The notes: generated by a model not told the origin, from the sequence alone. 64,000 nucleotides of DNA from Arthrobacter ulcerisalmonis (GCF_900609065.1 NZ_UXAU01000024.1:45139-109138); one strand, 5' to 3'. Positions 1 through 10,400 are shown, counted from the first letter of the stretch. Translations and numbers: made by a program.

Positions 1-185
1 ACGGGTAGTCTTTTGTGATGTCTGGCATACCCTCCGTGCATGCGCCATCAACATTGCGTTCATGTAGGGCTGTTGTGATGGCCCAGGCTGCGACCAAGGG
101 GGACGCAGCACTGCCACCACGCCTGGCGGCAATCCCATTTTCCGTAGCGTCCCCACAGGGGCAAAACCATTGAAAGTCGGAGCAC

Positions 186-3100
186 ATGCATCACTCAACC
201 TGGAAATTAGCGCTGGGGACAGCCCTGTCAGCGGGGCTCGTCATAGCTCCCCTGACAGCGCTGCCCGCCGTCGCTGTCGACGCCGCACCCGCGGCCGCAG
301 GCTCCTCACCTGTCACCATCAACGAGGCTTATCTGAGCGGAGGCAGCGCGGGGGCGGCGTTCAAAAACAAGTTCGTTGAGCTCTACAACTCCTCAGACGC
401 CGCCGTGTCACTCAACGGCTGGTCGCTGCAGTACCGCGCAGCCGGATCCACCGGCAACCCCAGCGGCGTCGCGGCACTGACAGGCAGCATCCCGGCCAAA
501 GGCCACTACCTGATCCAGGGCGGCAGCAACGGTGCCAATGGCGCTACCTTGCCCGTCGCCGATCTGGTGGCTGGTGGCATCAACCCCTCGGGCGGCGCTG
601 GGACACTGATCCTCGCCAAGCAGGCCGGTGCGCTCGCCGTCCCCGCCGGCAGCCAAGTGGAACCCGCCAACGTGGCGGACATCCTGGGCTACGGGACCTC
701 CAACACCTTTGAGACGGCGCCCGCAACGGCCCCGACAGGAAACACCGATGTCCGGTCCTTGAACAGAACCAACGGCGTGGACACCAACAACAACGCCGCG
801 GACTTCACCCTCAACGCCAGCATCACCCCCACCCCGGCCGGCGGCACCACACCTGACCCGGATCCAGATCCCGAGCCGAACCCCACGGCCAAGACCATTG
901 CCGAGATCCAGGGCACCGGAACGGACAGCCCCCTGGTGGGCAGCACCGTCACCACCAAGGGCAAGGTCACTGCGGTCTTCCCCACCGGCGGACTGGACGG
1001 CTACTACATCCAGACCCCCGGCACCGGCGGCGACCTCACCGCGGCCAACCACTCGGCGTCGGACGGGATCTTCGTCTACTCCCCCACCACCGCCGCATCG
1101 GTCCAGGCGGGCGACTACGTGCAGGTCACCGGCGCCGTGTCCGAGTACTTCGGCCTGACGCAGCTGACAGTAGGCGCAGCCTCCGGGCTGACCAAGCTCA
1201 CCGAGGCCGCCCCCGAGGTGAAGGCCACCACCTTCACCCTGCCGGCCAGCGAAACCTTCCGCGAATCCCTCGAAGGCATGCTGCTCACGCCGCAGGGCCC
1301 GCTGACGGTGACGGATAACTACTCCCTGAACCAGTACGGCGAAATTGGCCTCGCCGGCGGCACCACGCCGCTGGTCCAGCCCACCGCCGTCGCGCCTTTC
1401 GGCTCGGCTGAGTACACCGCAGCGGTTGCCGATAACGCTGCACGCGGTATCAAGCTCGACGACGGCGCCACCACCAACTTCCTCAAGGACGCCAGTACCA
1501 AGGCCGAGGTCCTCCCCTACCTGACCACGGCAGACCCCGTCCGGGTGGGCTCGCCGGCGACCTTCACCACCAACGTGGTGTTGGGCTACGGCAACAACGC
1601 CTGGAAGTTCCAACCGTTGACGCACCTGACCGCAGCCAACAAGGGAACGGTCCAGCCGGCGTCGTTCGGGGCAACCCGCACCGAAGCACCCCAGGCGGTG
1701 GGCGGCAACGTCAAAATTGCTTCCTTCAACGTGCTGAACTACTTCCCCACCACCGGGGACACGCTGGCCGGCTGCACCTTCTACGATGACCGCGCGGGCA
1801 ACCCCATCACGGTTCGTGGCGGCTGCAACGCCCGCGGCGCAGCCAACGCGGCTAACTTCGAACGCCAGCAGGCCAAGATCGTCGCCGCCATCACCAAGGC
1901 CGGCGCCGACGTTGTCACCCTGATGGAAATCGAAAACTCCGCCCAGTTCGGCAAGAACCGCGATGACGCCCTCGCCAAGCTGGTGGAAGCACTCAACATC
2001 GAGACCCCGGGTGTGTGGGACTACGTCCGCACTCCCGCCAACGCTCCCCCGCTGTCCGATGAAGACATGATCCGCACGGCCTTCATCTTCAAGAAAGCAG
2101 TTGTGGAGACGGTGGGCGAGTCCATCATCCACAACGACACCACCGCCTTCGCCTCGGCCCGCAAGCCGCTTGCCCAGGTCTTCAAGCCCGTAGGCGGTGG
2201 CGCCGGCACCGAGTTCATCGCCATCGCCAACCACTTCAAGTCCAAGGGTTCCGCAGCAACCCCGGATGACACGGACAAAGGCCAGGGCGCATCAAACCTG
2301 GCCCGCACCGCCCAGGCCAAGTCTCTTCTGACCTTCACCGAAGGCCTGCAGGCAACCAAGGGCACCGACAAGGTCTTCCTGATCGGCGACTTCAACTCCT
2401 ACGGCCACGAAGACCCCATCAATGTCTTCACCACCGCCGGCTACGTCAACCAGGACGAGAAGGCCCGCAAAGCAGACGGTTCCGCCAAGCACTCCTACCT
2501 CTTCGGTGGTTTGGTGGGCTCACTGGACCACATCATCGCCTCCCCCGCAGCCAACGCTGTGGTGTCCGGCGCAGATATCTGGAACATCAACTCGGTGGAG
2601 TCCGTGGCGCTGGAATACAGCCGCTACAACAACAACGTCACCGACTACTACGCCGCAAACCAGTTCCGCGCCAGCGACCACGATCCCGTGGTGGTAGGCC
2701 TGAACCTGCAGTCCACTCCTGCCAGCGTTGACCTGAACTTCCTGGGTATCAACGATTTCCACGGCCGGATCGACACCAACACCGTCCAGTTCGCTGGCAC
2801 CATCGAGAAGCTCCGGGCTGCTGCAGCGCCGGGCGCCACGGCGTTCCTGTCCGCTGGCGACAACATTGGCGCGTCGCTGTTCGCGTCCTCCGTGGCCAAG
2901 GACCAGCCCACCATCGATGTGCTGAACACCCTTGAACTGAAGGCATCGGCAGTGGGCAACCACGAGTTCGACGGCGGTTGGGCGGACCTGAGGGACCGCG
3001 TCATCGCTGGCAGGGCCAACGCCAAGTTCCCGTACCTGGGTGCCAACGTCTACACCAAGGGAACCACCACCCCGGTCCTGCCGGAGTACACGGTCCTGGA

Positions 3101-4718
3101 CATGAACGGCATCAAGGTCGCCGTGATCGGCACCGTCACCCAGGAAGTCCCGTCACTGGTCACCCCGGGCGGCATCACCGACCTCGAGTTCGGTGACCCC
3201 GTCACCGCTATCAACCGGGTGGCCGCGAAGATCACGGCCGAGAAGCTGGCCGACGTCATCATCGTGGAGAATCACGACGGCGCCGGCTCGGGTACTCCGG
3301 ATGGCGCCACCCTGGAGCAGGAAGTCGCCGCCGGCGGCCCCTTCGCCAAGCTGGTCACCGAAACCTCCGCTGACGTGGACGCCATCTTCACGGGCCACAC
3401 GCACAAGGAATACGCCTGGGACGCTCCCGTGCCAGGTGTGCAGGGCAAGACCCGCCCGATCGTCCAGACCGGTAACTACGGCGAGAACATCGGCCAGATC
3501 CAACTCACCGTGGACGCTGCCACCAAGTCCGTGACCGCGTACAAGGCTGGCAACGTCAAGCGGAGCACCGATCCTGCTGCCGACCTGATCGCTACCTACC
3601 CCCGCGTTGCGGCGGTGGATGCGATCGTCAAGAAGGCCCTGGCTGACGCGGCAGTGGTGGGCAACCAGCCCATTGGCTCGATCACCAAGGACATCACCAC
3701 GGCGTTCACCCCGGACCCCGCCGGTGGTCCCGCCAAGCGCGATGATCGTGCCAGCGAGTCCACCCTGGGCAACCTGGTGGCGGACTCCCTGGTGGATACG
3801 CTGAAGTCCGCCGAGCTGGGTGGCGCCGAGATCGGCGTCGTCAATCCTGGCGGCCTGCGGAACGAGTTGTACTACGCACCGGACGGCACCATCACGTTCG
3901 CCGAGGCCAACGCGGTGTTGCCGTTCGTGAATAACCTGTGGACCACGTCGCTGACCGGCGCGCAGGTGAAGACGCTCCTGGAGCAGCAGTGGCAGACCAA
4001 CCCGGATGGCACGGTTCCCAGCCGCGCCTACCAGCAGCTGGGCCTGTCGAAGAATGTGAACTACACCTACGACGCCGCCCGCGCCGCAGGTGACCGGATC
4101 ACGTCCATCCGTGTCAACGGTGCCCTGATCGACCCGGCGAAGTCCTACCGGATCGGTACGTTCAACTTCCTGGCAACAGGCGGGGACAACTTCCGGGTGT
4201 TCAAGGATGGCACCAATACCAAGGACTCGGGCCTGGTGGACCGGGATGCCTGGATCAGCTACCTGAAGAAGAGCAGCCCCGTGGCACCGGACTTTGCCCG
4301 GCGGTCCGTGGCAGTGGTCAACACCACCGCTGCAGAGGTCAAGCCCGGCGAGCCGATGGCGCTGGCCATCTCCAAGCTGGACCTGACCTCGTTGGGCAGC
4401 CCTGCCAACAAGACCCTGGCGGCCGTCTTTACCGACGCCGCCGGTAAGGTCACGCAGCTGGGAACGGTTCCTGTCACGGCGGGCGCCGCCACGGTCAGCC
4501 TGCCGGTTCCGGCCGGGGCTGCTGCTGGTATCGGCACGCTGGTCCTTACCGCTGCCGAGTCCGGAACCGTGGTGAAGGCCGCGGTCAAGGTGGCAACGGT
4601 CAAGCCGCCGGCACCGGTGTGCAAGGCTCCGATCGCACCCACCAAGTGGTACGACGTGCTCGGCTGGATCCGCTACGGTATCGCCTGGATCCAGTACCAG
4701 GTGTGCTTGCGCGGCTAG
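186..4718 (+). CDS. Secreted ExeM/NucH-type nuclease fused to a 5'-nucleotidase
   Basis: A 1510-residue exported enzyme that probably degrades extracellular nucleic acids to nucleosides and phosphate. In order: a Sec signal peptide ending in an Ala-rich stretch near residue 34; a lamin-tail-like domain (VTINEAYLSGGS, FVELYNSS) to about 190; an OB-like segment with VTTKGKVTAVF at about 235-440; an endonuclease/exonuclease/phosphatase domain at about 510-835 with ASFNVLNYF, LMEIENS, LIGDFNSYG and the catalytic ASDHDP; a metallophosphatase domain from about 851 with NDFHGRID, SAGDNIG, VGNHEFDGG and FTGHTHKEY; a 5'-nucleotidase C-terminal domain at about 1160-1350; and a short tail. All metal-binding motifs are present. 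The start has GGAG about 5 bases upstream. No LPXTG anchor or membrane tail is visible, so release into the medium is likely. The fusion of both activities is known in actinobacteria; substrate preference is inferred. Confidence 0.92.
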   Translation: MHHSTWKLALGTALSAGLVIAPLTALPAVAVDAAPAAAGSSPVTINEAYLSGGSAGAAFKNKFVELYNSSDAAVSLNGWSLQYRAAGSTGNPSGVAALTGSIPAKGHYLIQGGSNGANGATLPVADLVAGGINPSGGAGTLILAKQAGALAVPAGSQVEPANVADILGYGTSNTFETAPATAPTGNTDVRSLNRTNGVDTNNNAADFTLNASITPTPAGGTTPDPDPDPEPNPTAKTIAEIQGTGTDSPLVGSTVTTKGKVTAVFPTGGLDGYYIQTPGTGGDLTAANHSASDGIFVYSPTTAASVQAGDYVQVTGAVSEYFGLTQLTVGAASGLTKLTEAAPEVKATTFTLPASETFRESLEGMLLTPQGPLTVTDNYSLNQYGEIGLAGGTTPLVQPTAVAPFGSAEYTAAVADNAARGIKLDDGATTNFLKDASTKAEVLPYLTTADPVRVGSPATFTTNVVLGYGNNAWKFQPLTHLTAANKGTVQPASFGATRTEAPQAVGGNVKIASFNVLNYFPTTGDTLAGCTFYDDRAGNPITVRGGCNARGAANAANFERQQAKIVAAITKAGADVVTLMEIENSAQFGKNRDDALAKLVEALNIETPGVWDYVRTPANAPPLSDEDMIRTAFIFKKAVVETVGESIIHNDTTAFASARKPLAQVFKPVGGGAGTEFIAIANHFKSKGSAATPDDTDKGQGASNLARTAQAKSLLTFTEGLQATKGTDKVFLIGDFNSYGHEDPINVFTTAGYVNQDEKARKADGSAKHSYLFGGLVGSLDHIIASPAANAVVSGADIWNINSVESVALEYSRYNNNVTDYYAANQFRASDHDPVVVGLNLQSTPASVDLNFLGINDFHGRIDTNTVQFAGTIEKLRAAAAPGATAFLSAGDNIGASLFASSVAKDQPTIDVLNTLELKASAVGNHEFDGGWADLRDRVIAGRANAKFPYLGANVYTKGTTTPVLPEYTVLDMNGIKVAVIGTVTQEVPSLVTPGGITDLEFGDPVTAINRVAAKITAEKLADVIIVENHDGAGSGTPDGATLEQEVAAGGPFAKLVTETSADVDAIFTGHTHKEYAWDAPVPGVQGKTRPIVQTGNYGENIGQIQLTVDAATKSVTAYKAGNVKRSTDPAADLIATYPRVAAVDAIVKKALADAAVVGNQPIGSITKDITTAFTPDPAGGPAKRDDRASESTLGNLVADSLVDTLKSAELGGAEIGVVNPGGLRNELYYAPDGTITFAEANAVLPFVNNLWTTSLTGAQVKTLLEQQWQTNPDGTVPSRAYQQLGLSKNVNYTYDAARAAGDRITSIRVNGALIDPAKSYRIGTFNFLATGGDNFRVFKDGTNTKDSGLVDRDAWISYLKKSSPVAPDFARRSVAVVNTTAAEVKPGEPMALAISKLDLTSLGSPANKTLAAVFTDAAGKVTQLGTVPVTAGAATVSLPVPAGAAAGIGTLVLTAAESGTVVKAAVKVATVKPPAPVCKAPIAPTKWYDVLGWIRYGIAWIQYQVCLRG

Positions 4719-4729
4719 CCAAGCCGCTG

Positions 4730-4771
4730 ACGTACAACGCCCGTTCACTGAGGTGAACGGGCGTTGTACGT
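4730..4771. terminator. Perfect 19-bp stem hairpin between convergent genes
   Basis: Arms 4730-4748 and 4753-4771 are perfectly complementary around a TGAG loop. It sits between the ends of two convergent genes, so it can end transcription from both sides. No long T-run follows on either strand. Confidence 0.85.
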
Positions 4772-4784
4772 TAAGGCAGTATTC

Positions 4785-6710
4785 CTAGCTGGCCAGAATG
4801 GCCTGCGCGATCTCGTCCGCGTCGCGCAAGGTGCGTTGCCCGCTGGGGTAGGTGGGACCGTCCGCCTGGTGCGCCTCCGCGGCAATGGCGGTACCCCACT
4901 GGGTCGAGGAAAGCTGCAGGCCCAAAACGTACAATCCCTCACTCACTGCGCCAAACTCGGAAACCGGACGGTACGGGTGCGCCTGCACGTCCAGTCCGGT
5001 GGACTGCACCGGTACGCCCTCGGCGGCCATCATCAGGCGGGGCCGCACCAACCCGTCGGCGAGCAACTGGGCCAGCAGCGGCGAATCGTTGGCGGCCACC
5101 CGGTTTCCCGGCGCCAGCGCTTCCACCATGGTCTTGGCCTGCAAGGGCGGACCGCCCACCCACGGCGAGGCGACAGTGAATGCCTGTTCGCCCCGGTCAA
5201 TCCCGAATTTAGGGTCCGGCCCGGTGAAGCTGACTACCCCCGCCTGGGCGAGGGCGGCCAATTGCTCGGCTCGGATCGCCGGCGGGCCGCTGGCCAGGCC
5301 TTCCACGAAGGACTCGAACCAGCCCCGCAGGCCGGCAACCCAGGACGCCTCGGTGATGCCGCCGTCGGCCACTGCCGACTTGAGCAGTGCGCGGCCGTGA
5401 TGCAGCGCGCCGATGGCCATCTTGACGGGGTCATCTTCGCCCAGCGCTGACCGACGGGCGTCGTCAAGCAGATAGTCCACCACGGCGGCGTCCAACGCGC
5501 CACGGTCCGGAAAAGATCGGCCCTTCAGCGGCGCCGCCAGGCCCAGCAGGTCCAGCCGGTGCCGCGGTCCCACGTGCACGGCCAGGACGCTTTCGACGGC
5601 GTCCTCCCAGTTCACTGCGCTGTGCGCGTGCGGGTGCAGGGCTTCTTCGAGGGCGGCCAGGAACGCGGCGACGTCTTGGACGGCCCCGGGCTGCGCACGC
5701 ACCAGGGTGGCATAGTAGGCCCACAGCGTGTCGCGGTGCAGCAGGGGCCACAGGTCGATATCGAAGCTGGGCTGGATGCCGGCCGTGGCCAACCGTGCCA
5801 GGGCGTCGGCGGTGAAGTAGCGCAAGGTCACGGACCGCGGGTAGTAGCCGTCCAACGCCGCCTTGGTCCGGTAGGGGGTGCCGCGGCGGGAGGCGGCGAT
5901 GATGTGCGGTTCCCGGCCAGACGGTTGGTAGGCCAGACGCCCGCCAGCGGCGACGAAGCTACCGCCGCGGCCCTCGGTCAGCTGGCCCAAAGTGTCGAAG
6001 AAGTTCAGCCCCATGCCGCGCACCAGCACCGGTTCGCCCGCTGGAATGGATGCCCATTCGACGTCGGCGGGGACCGCCGGCGGAAAGTACTGCAGGCCCA
6101 GGTGCCTAGCAGCGTCCTGCAGGTCGCGTTGTTCCGGATTGAGTCGGGACGGGATATGGCCCAAGGCGAGGACCACGGACGGCGCGGCGAGGGTTTCGCC
6201 GGCGGCCAGGCCGACGTCGAACATTCCATCCACGCGACGCCGAACCGACGCTGCGGTGGTGCGGGAGAAGGCGACAGTGACGTTGGCCGGGGCGTGGGCC
6301 AGCAGTTCCTCGAGGGTGTTGCGAAGGTACCGGCCGTAGAGGGCGCGGCTGGGAAAATCGGTGGATTCGAGGTCCGCCAGTTCGGCGCGCTCGGCAGGGG
6401 TCAGCGCGGCGTCCAGCTGGCGGCGCTGGCGTACCCGCCACTGGTCGAAGGTGCCACCGGCCACGGGGGCGGGCAGCTCTGGGTCCTCGGGAATCAGGGT
6501 GGGGTAGAAGGACTGGGTGTTCATCAGGAAGAGGCGCGACTGGTCCGGCTGCCAGACGTGGCCGGGGCCGGCCGGGTAGGGGTCCACCACGTCGACGTGC
6601 AACTGGACGGCAGGCTGCAGGGCTGCGTGCGCCAGCAACCGCTCCAGCACGCTGGTCCCCCGGGGTCCGGCGCCGATGATCACAGCCCGGCGCTTCTGCG
6701 TTATTTCCAC
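4785..6710 (-). CDS. FAD/NAD(P)-binding protein (NAD_binding_9-like)
   Basis: About 641 residues. The N-terminus has a dinucleotide-binding loop, VIIGAGPRGTSVLERLL, of the kind found in the NAD_binding_9 family of large FAD/NAD(P)-binding proteins; further motifs include VVLALGHIPSR and VRGMGLNFFD. Actinobacteria carry many such proteins and their reactions are mostly unknown; resemblance to amine or amino-acid N-hydroxylating enzymes is only at fold level. The open frame extends to 6866, but that would run across the start of the divergent gene. The GTG at 6708-6710 places the Rossmann loop 7-8 residues from the start. An ATG at 6785, sharing a CATG with the divergent start, is the alternative. 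No signal peptide, so cytoplasmic. Confidence 0.8.
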   Translation of the reverse strand: MEITQKRRAVIIGAGPRGTSVLERLLAHAALQPAVQLHVDVVDPYPAGPGHVWQPDQSRLFLMNTQSFYPTLIPEDPELPAPVAGGTFDQWRVRQRRQLDAALTPAERAELADLESTDFPSRALYGRYLRNTLEELLAHAPANVTVAFSRTTAASVRRRVDGMFDVGLAAGETLAAPSVVLALGHIPSRLNPEQRDLQDAARHLGLQYFPPAVPADVEWASIPAGEPVLVRGMGLNFFDTLGQLTEGRGGSFVAAGGRLAYQPSGREPHIIAASRRGTPYRTKAALDGYYPRSVTLRYFTADALARLATAGIQPSFDIDLWPLLHRDTLWAYYATLVRAQPGAVQDVAAFLAALEEALHPHAHSAVNWEDAVESVLAVHVGPRHRLDLLGLAAPLKGRSFPDRGALDAAVVDYLLDDARRSALGEDDPVKMAIGALHHGRALLKSAVADGGITEASWVAGLRGWFESFVEGLASGPPAIRAEQLAALAQAGVVSFTGPDPKFGIDRGEQAFTVASPWVGGPPLQAKTMVEALAPGNRVAANDSPLLAQLLADGLVRPRLMMAAEGVPVQSTGLDVQAHPYRPVSEFGAVSEGLYVLGLQLSSTQWGTAIAAEAHQADGPTYPSGQRTLRDADEIAQAILAS

Positions 6711-6783
6711 GGCACCCAGCGTATCCGCTGAGGGCTGAACGCTTGACTTGCCTGCAGCCGGAAAGTGTTGTTTGGATGGGCGC

Positions 6784-8969
6784 ATGACCACCACAGCAGC
6801 TGACGCAACGCCCGCCCACAACGCGGCGCCGGAGCCCACCGACGAAAATGCCTGGCTCGAGGACATTTACGGCGAAGACCAATTGGCGTGGGTCAGGGAG
6901 CAGAACTCGCGGACCGAGGACCTCCTGGTGGACGCAGATTACGCCACCTTGGAGGCCAGCATTCTGGAAGTTTTGGACTCCACCGACCGGATCGCCATGG
7001 TGGGTAAGCGCGGGGACTGGTACTACAACTTCTGGAAGGACCAGCAGAACCCCAAGGGCCTGTGGCGGCGGACCAGCTGGGAGAGCTACTGCTCCGAAGT
7101 TCCGGAGTGGGAGGTGCTGCTCGACATTGACGCGCTCGCCGCCGCAGAGGGTGAGGAGTGGGTGTTCCACGGCGCCACGTTCCTGCGCCCGGCGCCGGGC
7201 CAGGAGCATCGGCGAGCTTTGGTGGCGCTGTCCCCCGATGGTGGGGACGCCAACAGGTACCGGGAGTACGACGTCGAGCTCCGCGGCTTCGTGGATCCGG
7301 CGGCGGGCGGCTTCGACCTGCCTACAGCGAAAGGCAATGCATCCTGGCTGGATGCCGATACGCTGCTGGTCTCCTCAACCGCCGACGGCCTGCCCAAAAC
7401 CGCTTCCTCGTATGCCCGGACCGCAGTGACCCTCAAGCGCGGCGAGGCCCTGGCCTCGGCCCCACAGCTTTTCGACGTTCCTGCAGACCACATGCTGGCG
7501 AGCGTGGCACACGATTCCACGCCCGGGTACGAGCGCACCTTCGCGGTGGATTACATCGACTTCTTCAACCGGCGGAACCTGCTGCTTCGCGACGGAGCGT
7601 GGCTGGAAATCGACGTGCCCACGGACGTGAACGTCAGTGCGCACCGGGAATGGCTGCTTTTCCGCCCACAGCAGGACTGGACGGTTTTAGGGACCACTTA
7701 TCCGGCGGGCTCGTTGTTGGCAGCAGGCTTCGAGGGCTACCTTGCGGGTGGACGGGAGCTCTTGGTGCTGTTCAAGCCGGACTCGTCCACATCCTTGCAG
7801 TCCTGGAGTTGGACCCAGAATTTCCTGCTGTTGAACCTGCTCAAGGACGTATCCTCCGAGATCCGCGTGCTGGACCCGGCAACTCCCGGAACGGACTCGG
7901 CCTGGCAGTCCACCCTGCTGGACGCGTGCCCACCCCTGCACGACGTGAACGCTTTCGCCGTGGACGACGAGGATTCCGACGCCGGTGCAGGCGACGATTT
8001 CTGGCTTGTCGCCACGGGCTTCACTACCCCCAGCACGCTTCTCCGCGGGACGCTGGAACGCCCGGCCCGGACTCCAGTACATCCGCCGTCCTGAGCCGGC
8101 ACGCGGTGGTGAAGACCTCGCCGTCGTACTTTGCGGACCAGGACTACGAAGTGCAGCAGCATTTCGCCGTGTCCGAGGACGGCACCCGGGTTCCGTATTT
8201 CCAGATCGCCGCGCGGGGGCTGGTCCTGGACGGGCAGAACCCGACGCAGCTCTCGGGCTACGGCGGGTTCGAGGTCTCCCGCACGCCCGCTTACAGCGGC
8301 GCGGTGGGCAGGGCCTGGCTGGAACGCCGAACCTCAGCTGCGGAACCGGAGCACGCTCGCGGCGGCGTGTATGTGGTGGCGAACATCCGCGGCGGCGGCG
8401 AATACGGGCCGTCGTGGCACCGTGCCGCGCTGAAGGAGAACCGGCACCGCGCCTACGAGGACTTCGCCGCCGTGGCACGCGACCTCATTTCGCGCGGTGT
8501 CACGTCGCGGGAGCGGCTGGGCTGCGTGGGCGGATCGAACGGCGGCCTGCTGGTGGGCAACATGCTCACCAGCTACCCGGACCTGTTCGGCGCCGTTTCC
8601 TGCGGTGTGCCGCTGCTGGACATGCGCCGGTACACCAAACTCTCGGCCGGGCATTCGTGGATCGCGGAATACGGCGACCCGGACGTGGCCGAGCAGTGGG
8701 AGTACATCCGCACGTTTTCGCCATATCACCTGCTCAAGGACGGGGTGGAGTACCCGGAAACGTTCATCTGGACCGCCACCTCCGATGACCGGGTAGGCCC
8801 GGTGCAGGCGCGGAAGATGGCGGCACGGATGCTGGCCATGGGCATCCCCAACGTGTGGTTCCACGAGGCACTCGAGGGCGGCCACGCCGGCGCCTCCGAC
8901 AACCGGCAAGCCGCCGCCCTGCAAGCCCGCAGCCAGCACTTCCTGTGGCGGACACTGGCCGGCGGGTGA
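6784..8969 (+). pseudogene. Prolyl oligopeptidase family (S9A) peptidase, split by one frameshift
   Basis: The first frame runs from ATG 6784 to a stop at 8092-8094 and encodes the N-terminal region and beta-propeller. The hydrolase domain continues in another frame to 8969. Homology resumes as GPDSSTSAVLSRH directly after GTLERP, so the break is near 8061-8070. There the sequence CCCGGCCCGG would be restored by one extra G. The catalytic triad is intact downstream: GGSNGG (Ser), DDRVGP (Asp) and EGGHAG (His). If the shift is real, neither half should be active. A single-base error in a G/C run at sequencing or assembly is equally possible. A weak promoter-like TTGACT lies at 6743-6748. S9A enzymes cleave short peptides after proline in the cytoplasm. 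Confidence 0.85.
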
Positions 8970-8983
8970 TAACTGCTGCCGTT

Positions 8984-9012
8984 TTGCGCTGCGTGCCTTC
9001 ATCTGCGTATTC
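8984..9012 (+). promoter_or_regulatory. Putative tRNA-Ser promoter
   Basis: TTGCGC (8984-8989) and GTATTC (9007-9012) are separated by 17 bases and lie 23 bases before the tRNA. The -10 match is imperfect. Confidence 0.4.
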
Positions 9013-9035
9013 TTGGTGGGCTAGGAATAGCGGAT

Positions 9036-9126
9036 GGAGACGTGCCAGAGCGGCCGAATGGGCTTCACTGCTAATGAAGTGTGGGGCACAACTCCACCGG
9101 GGGTTCAAATCCCCCCGTCTCCGCCA
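9036..9126 (+). tRNA. tRNA-Ser (anticodon GCT)
   Basis: Acceptor arms GGAGACG and CGTCTCC pair fully. The anticodon stem and loop read TTCACTGCTAATGAA, giving GCT, which reads AGC/AGU serine codons. A long variable arm and a TTCAAAT T-loop are typical of tRNA-Ser. The discriminator is G at 9123 and CCA is encoded at 9124-9126. Confidence 0.95.
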
Positions 9127-9150
9127 ATTATGTTGTCCCCGGACAGCAAC

Positions 9151-9184
9151 AACACCCCCAGTCTTCAGACTGGGGGTGTTTTGT
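9151..9184 (+). terminator. Terminator after tRNA-Ser
   Basis: Arms 9151-9164 and 9167-9180 are perfectly complementary (AACACCCCCAGTCT and its complement) and are followed by TTGTTT, a classic intrinsic terminator. Confidence 0.85.
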
Positions 9185-9208
9185 TTGCCTGGCGAATGCG
9201 TCCAAAGC

Positions 9209-9235
9209 GGGTTAGCGGTCAGAATGTGTGTATGG
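9209..9235 (+). repeat. Left inverted repeat of the IS
   Basis: 27 bases that match the complement of 10467-10493 at all but two positions. Confidence 0.92.
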
Positions 9236-9392
9236 CGCGGGCGTGTCATCGGGTTCTTCCTGCCCAGCCTTGTTGGATTCCGTTGCCGTCTTCGTAGCTG
9301 AAGGCTGTGTCGTAGAGGGCGGGGGTCCCTGTTTCTGTTGCTGTTGGTTTTGCTTTCTTTTGGGGTTTCCAGTGGTGTGGTTTCACGAGGTT

Positions 9393-10400
9393 CTAGGGGT
9401 CTTGGGGTGCTTCGGTGTGGTGGTAGAGGTACCAGTCGACAGCGCGGATGGCGTGGTGCTCGCTGAGGCCGCGGTGGTGGCGTAGCAGTTCTTTGAGTCC
9501 GGCGTTGATCCCGCCTTCGAGTGGGCTGGTGGTCCGGGCGATTTGCTGTCCCTCGGTTGCGCTGGTCAGCCAGGTGAAGAGGTGCCCGGCCTTGACCACG
9601 GTAGCGAGGGTTCCCCGCGCTCGTCGCAGGCCCAGATGGGTGTACCACCACGTTTGGGACGGTCCGATGTGTGAGGGTCTGGCGCCATTGTTCTTCGCGT
9701 AGGTCCGGTGCTTCAAAAAGCCCTCCCAGCGGGCCTCCCAGGAAGCGAACTCACCTGACCATGCGGCCGCTTGATCAAGATCCGTTATGGGGGTCAGGGC
9801 TTTGGCTAGGGCTAGTAATTCCTTGCCGGCATCGAGCTTAGGACGCATCGTCAGGTGTGTGCGGATGTTCTGCCGGATATGGAACAGGCAGCGCTGAACG
9901 CGGGTCTCGGGCCAGTGTTCGCGCAGCGCACTTTCCAGGCCTTTGTGGCCATCGACGACGGCGACTGCCGGAGCCGGTATCTGTTCCAGGAGCGCAGCCC
10001 AGGAGGCGTGTTTTTCCCGGTCGCACCACTGCCAGGCAATGACGTGCTCACCGGTATAGGCGACGAGTACGCACCAGCCGTTGAAATAGGTCCCATCAAG
10101 CATGATCACCGGGTGGATCTCCCCAGTCGCCACGGCCGTTGGGGCAACGTTCCAACACCACGCGCTCCGCCGCCGAAAGGTCCGCTCAGAGGCCGCGTGC
10201 GCGCCTTGGCGTTGCGTCCCGGTGATCCACGAAATGAAAGCGGAGAACTCGGCCTTCTTCGTGACATCAACCCGGGACTGCGTGCTCGACGTCCCGCACC
10301 TCGTACACCGCCACCTCGTCCGCCCGGCACTGGTCGAACCATTCTTCACAAGCTTCTGAGCACATACACCACAACGTGGTCGATTTGATGGAACCCTCAC
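9393..10400 (-). CDS. IS1249-type transposase
   Basis: About 335 residues. The N-terminus has a zinc-ribbon-like CxxC...CxxC (RCGVC, RCTRCG), as in the IS1249 group. The core is a MULE-type DDE nuclease: D in IMLDGTYF, D in VVDGHKG and E in TSPLEGGINAGLKELLRHHRG near the C-terminus. All three catalytic positions and the surrounding RCLFHIRQN motif are present, so the enzyme looks functional. The frame opens at a TTG at 10415, and a GTG at 10400 is used here; neither has a clear ribosome binding site. It makes and rejoins the DNA cuts that move the element. Confidence 0.9.
   Translation of the reverse strand: MRVPSNRPRCGVCAQKLVKNGSTSAGRTRWRCTRCGTSSTQSRVDVTKKAEFSAFISWITGTQRQGAHAASERTFRRRSAWCWNVAPTAVATGEIHPVIMLDGTYFNGWCVLVAYTGEHVIAWQWCDREKHASWAALLEQIPAPAVAVVDGHKGLESALREHWPETRVQRCLFHIRQNIRTHLTMRPKLDAGKELLALAKALTPITDLDQAAAWSGEFASWEARWEGFLKHRTYAKNNGARPSHIGPSQTWWYTHLGLRRARGTLATVVKAGHLFTWLTSATEGQQIARTTSPLEGGINAGLKELLRHHRGLSEHHAIRAVDWYLYHHTEAPQDP

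Noticed and set aside
1..185. Possible Pho box before the nuclease gene (GTTCATG near 58)
   Set aside because: Only one half-site is present and the expected 11-base direct repeat is missing.
408..2234. Long minus-strand open frame (608 codons) opposite the nuclease gene
   Set aside because: It is a GC-driven shadow: low complexity, no domain, and it lies opposite a gene with clear catalytic motifs.
3153..4748. 531-codon minus-strand frame opposite the 5'-nucleotidase domain
   Set aside because: Antisense of a well-conserved domain, Gly/His/Arg-rich without recognisable structure, and it covers the terminator.
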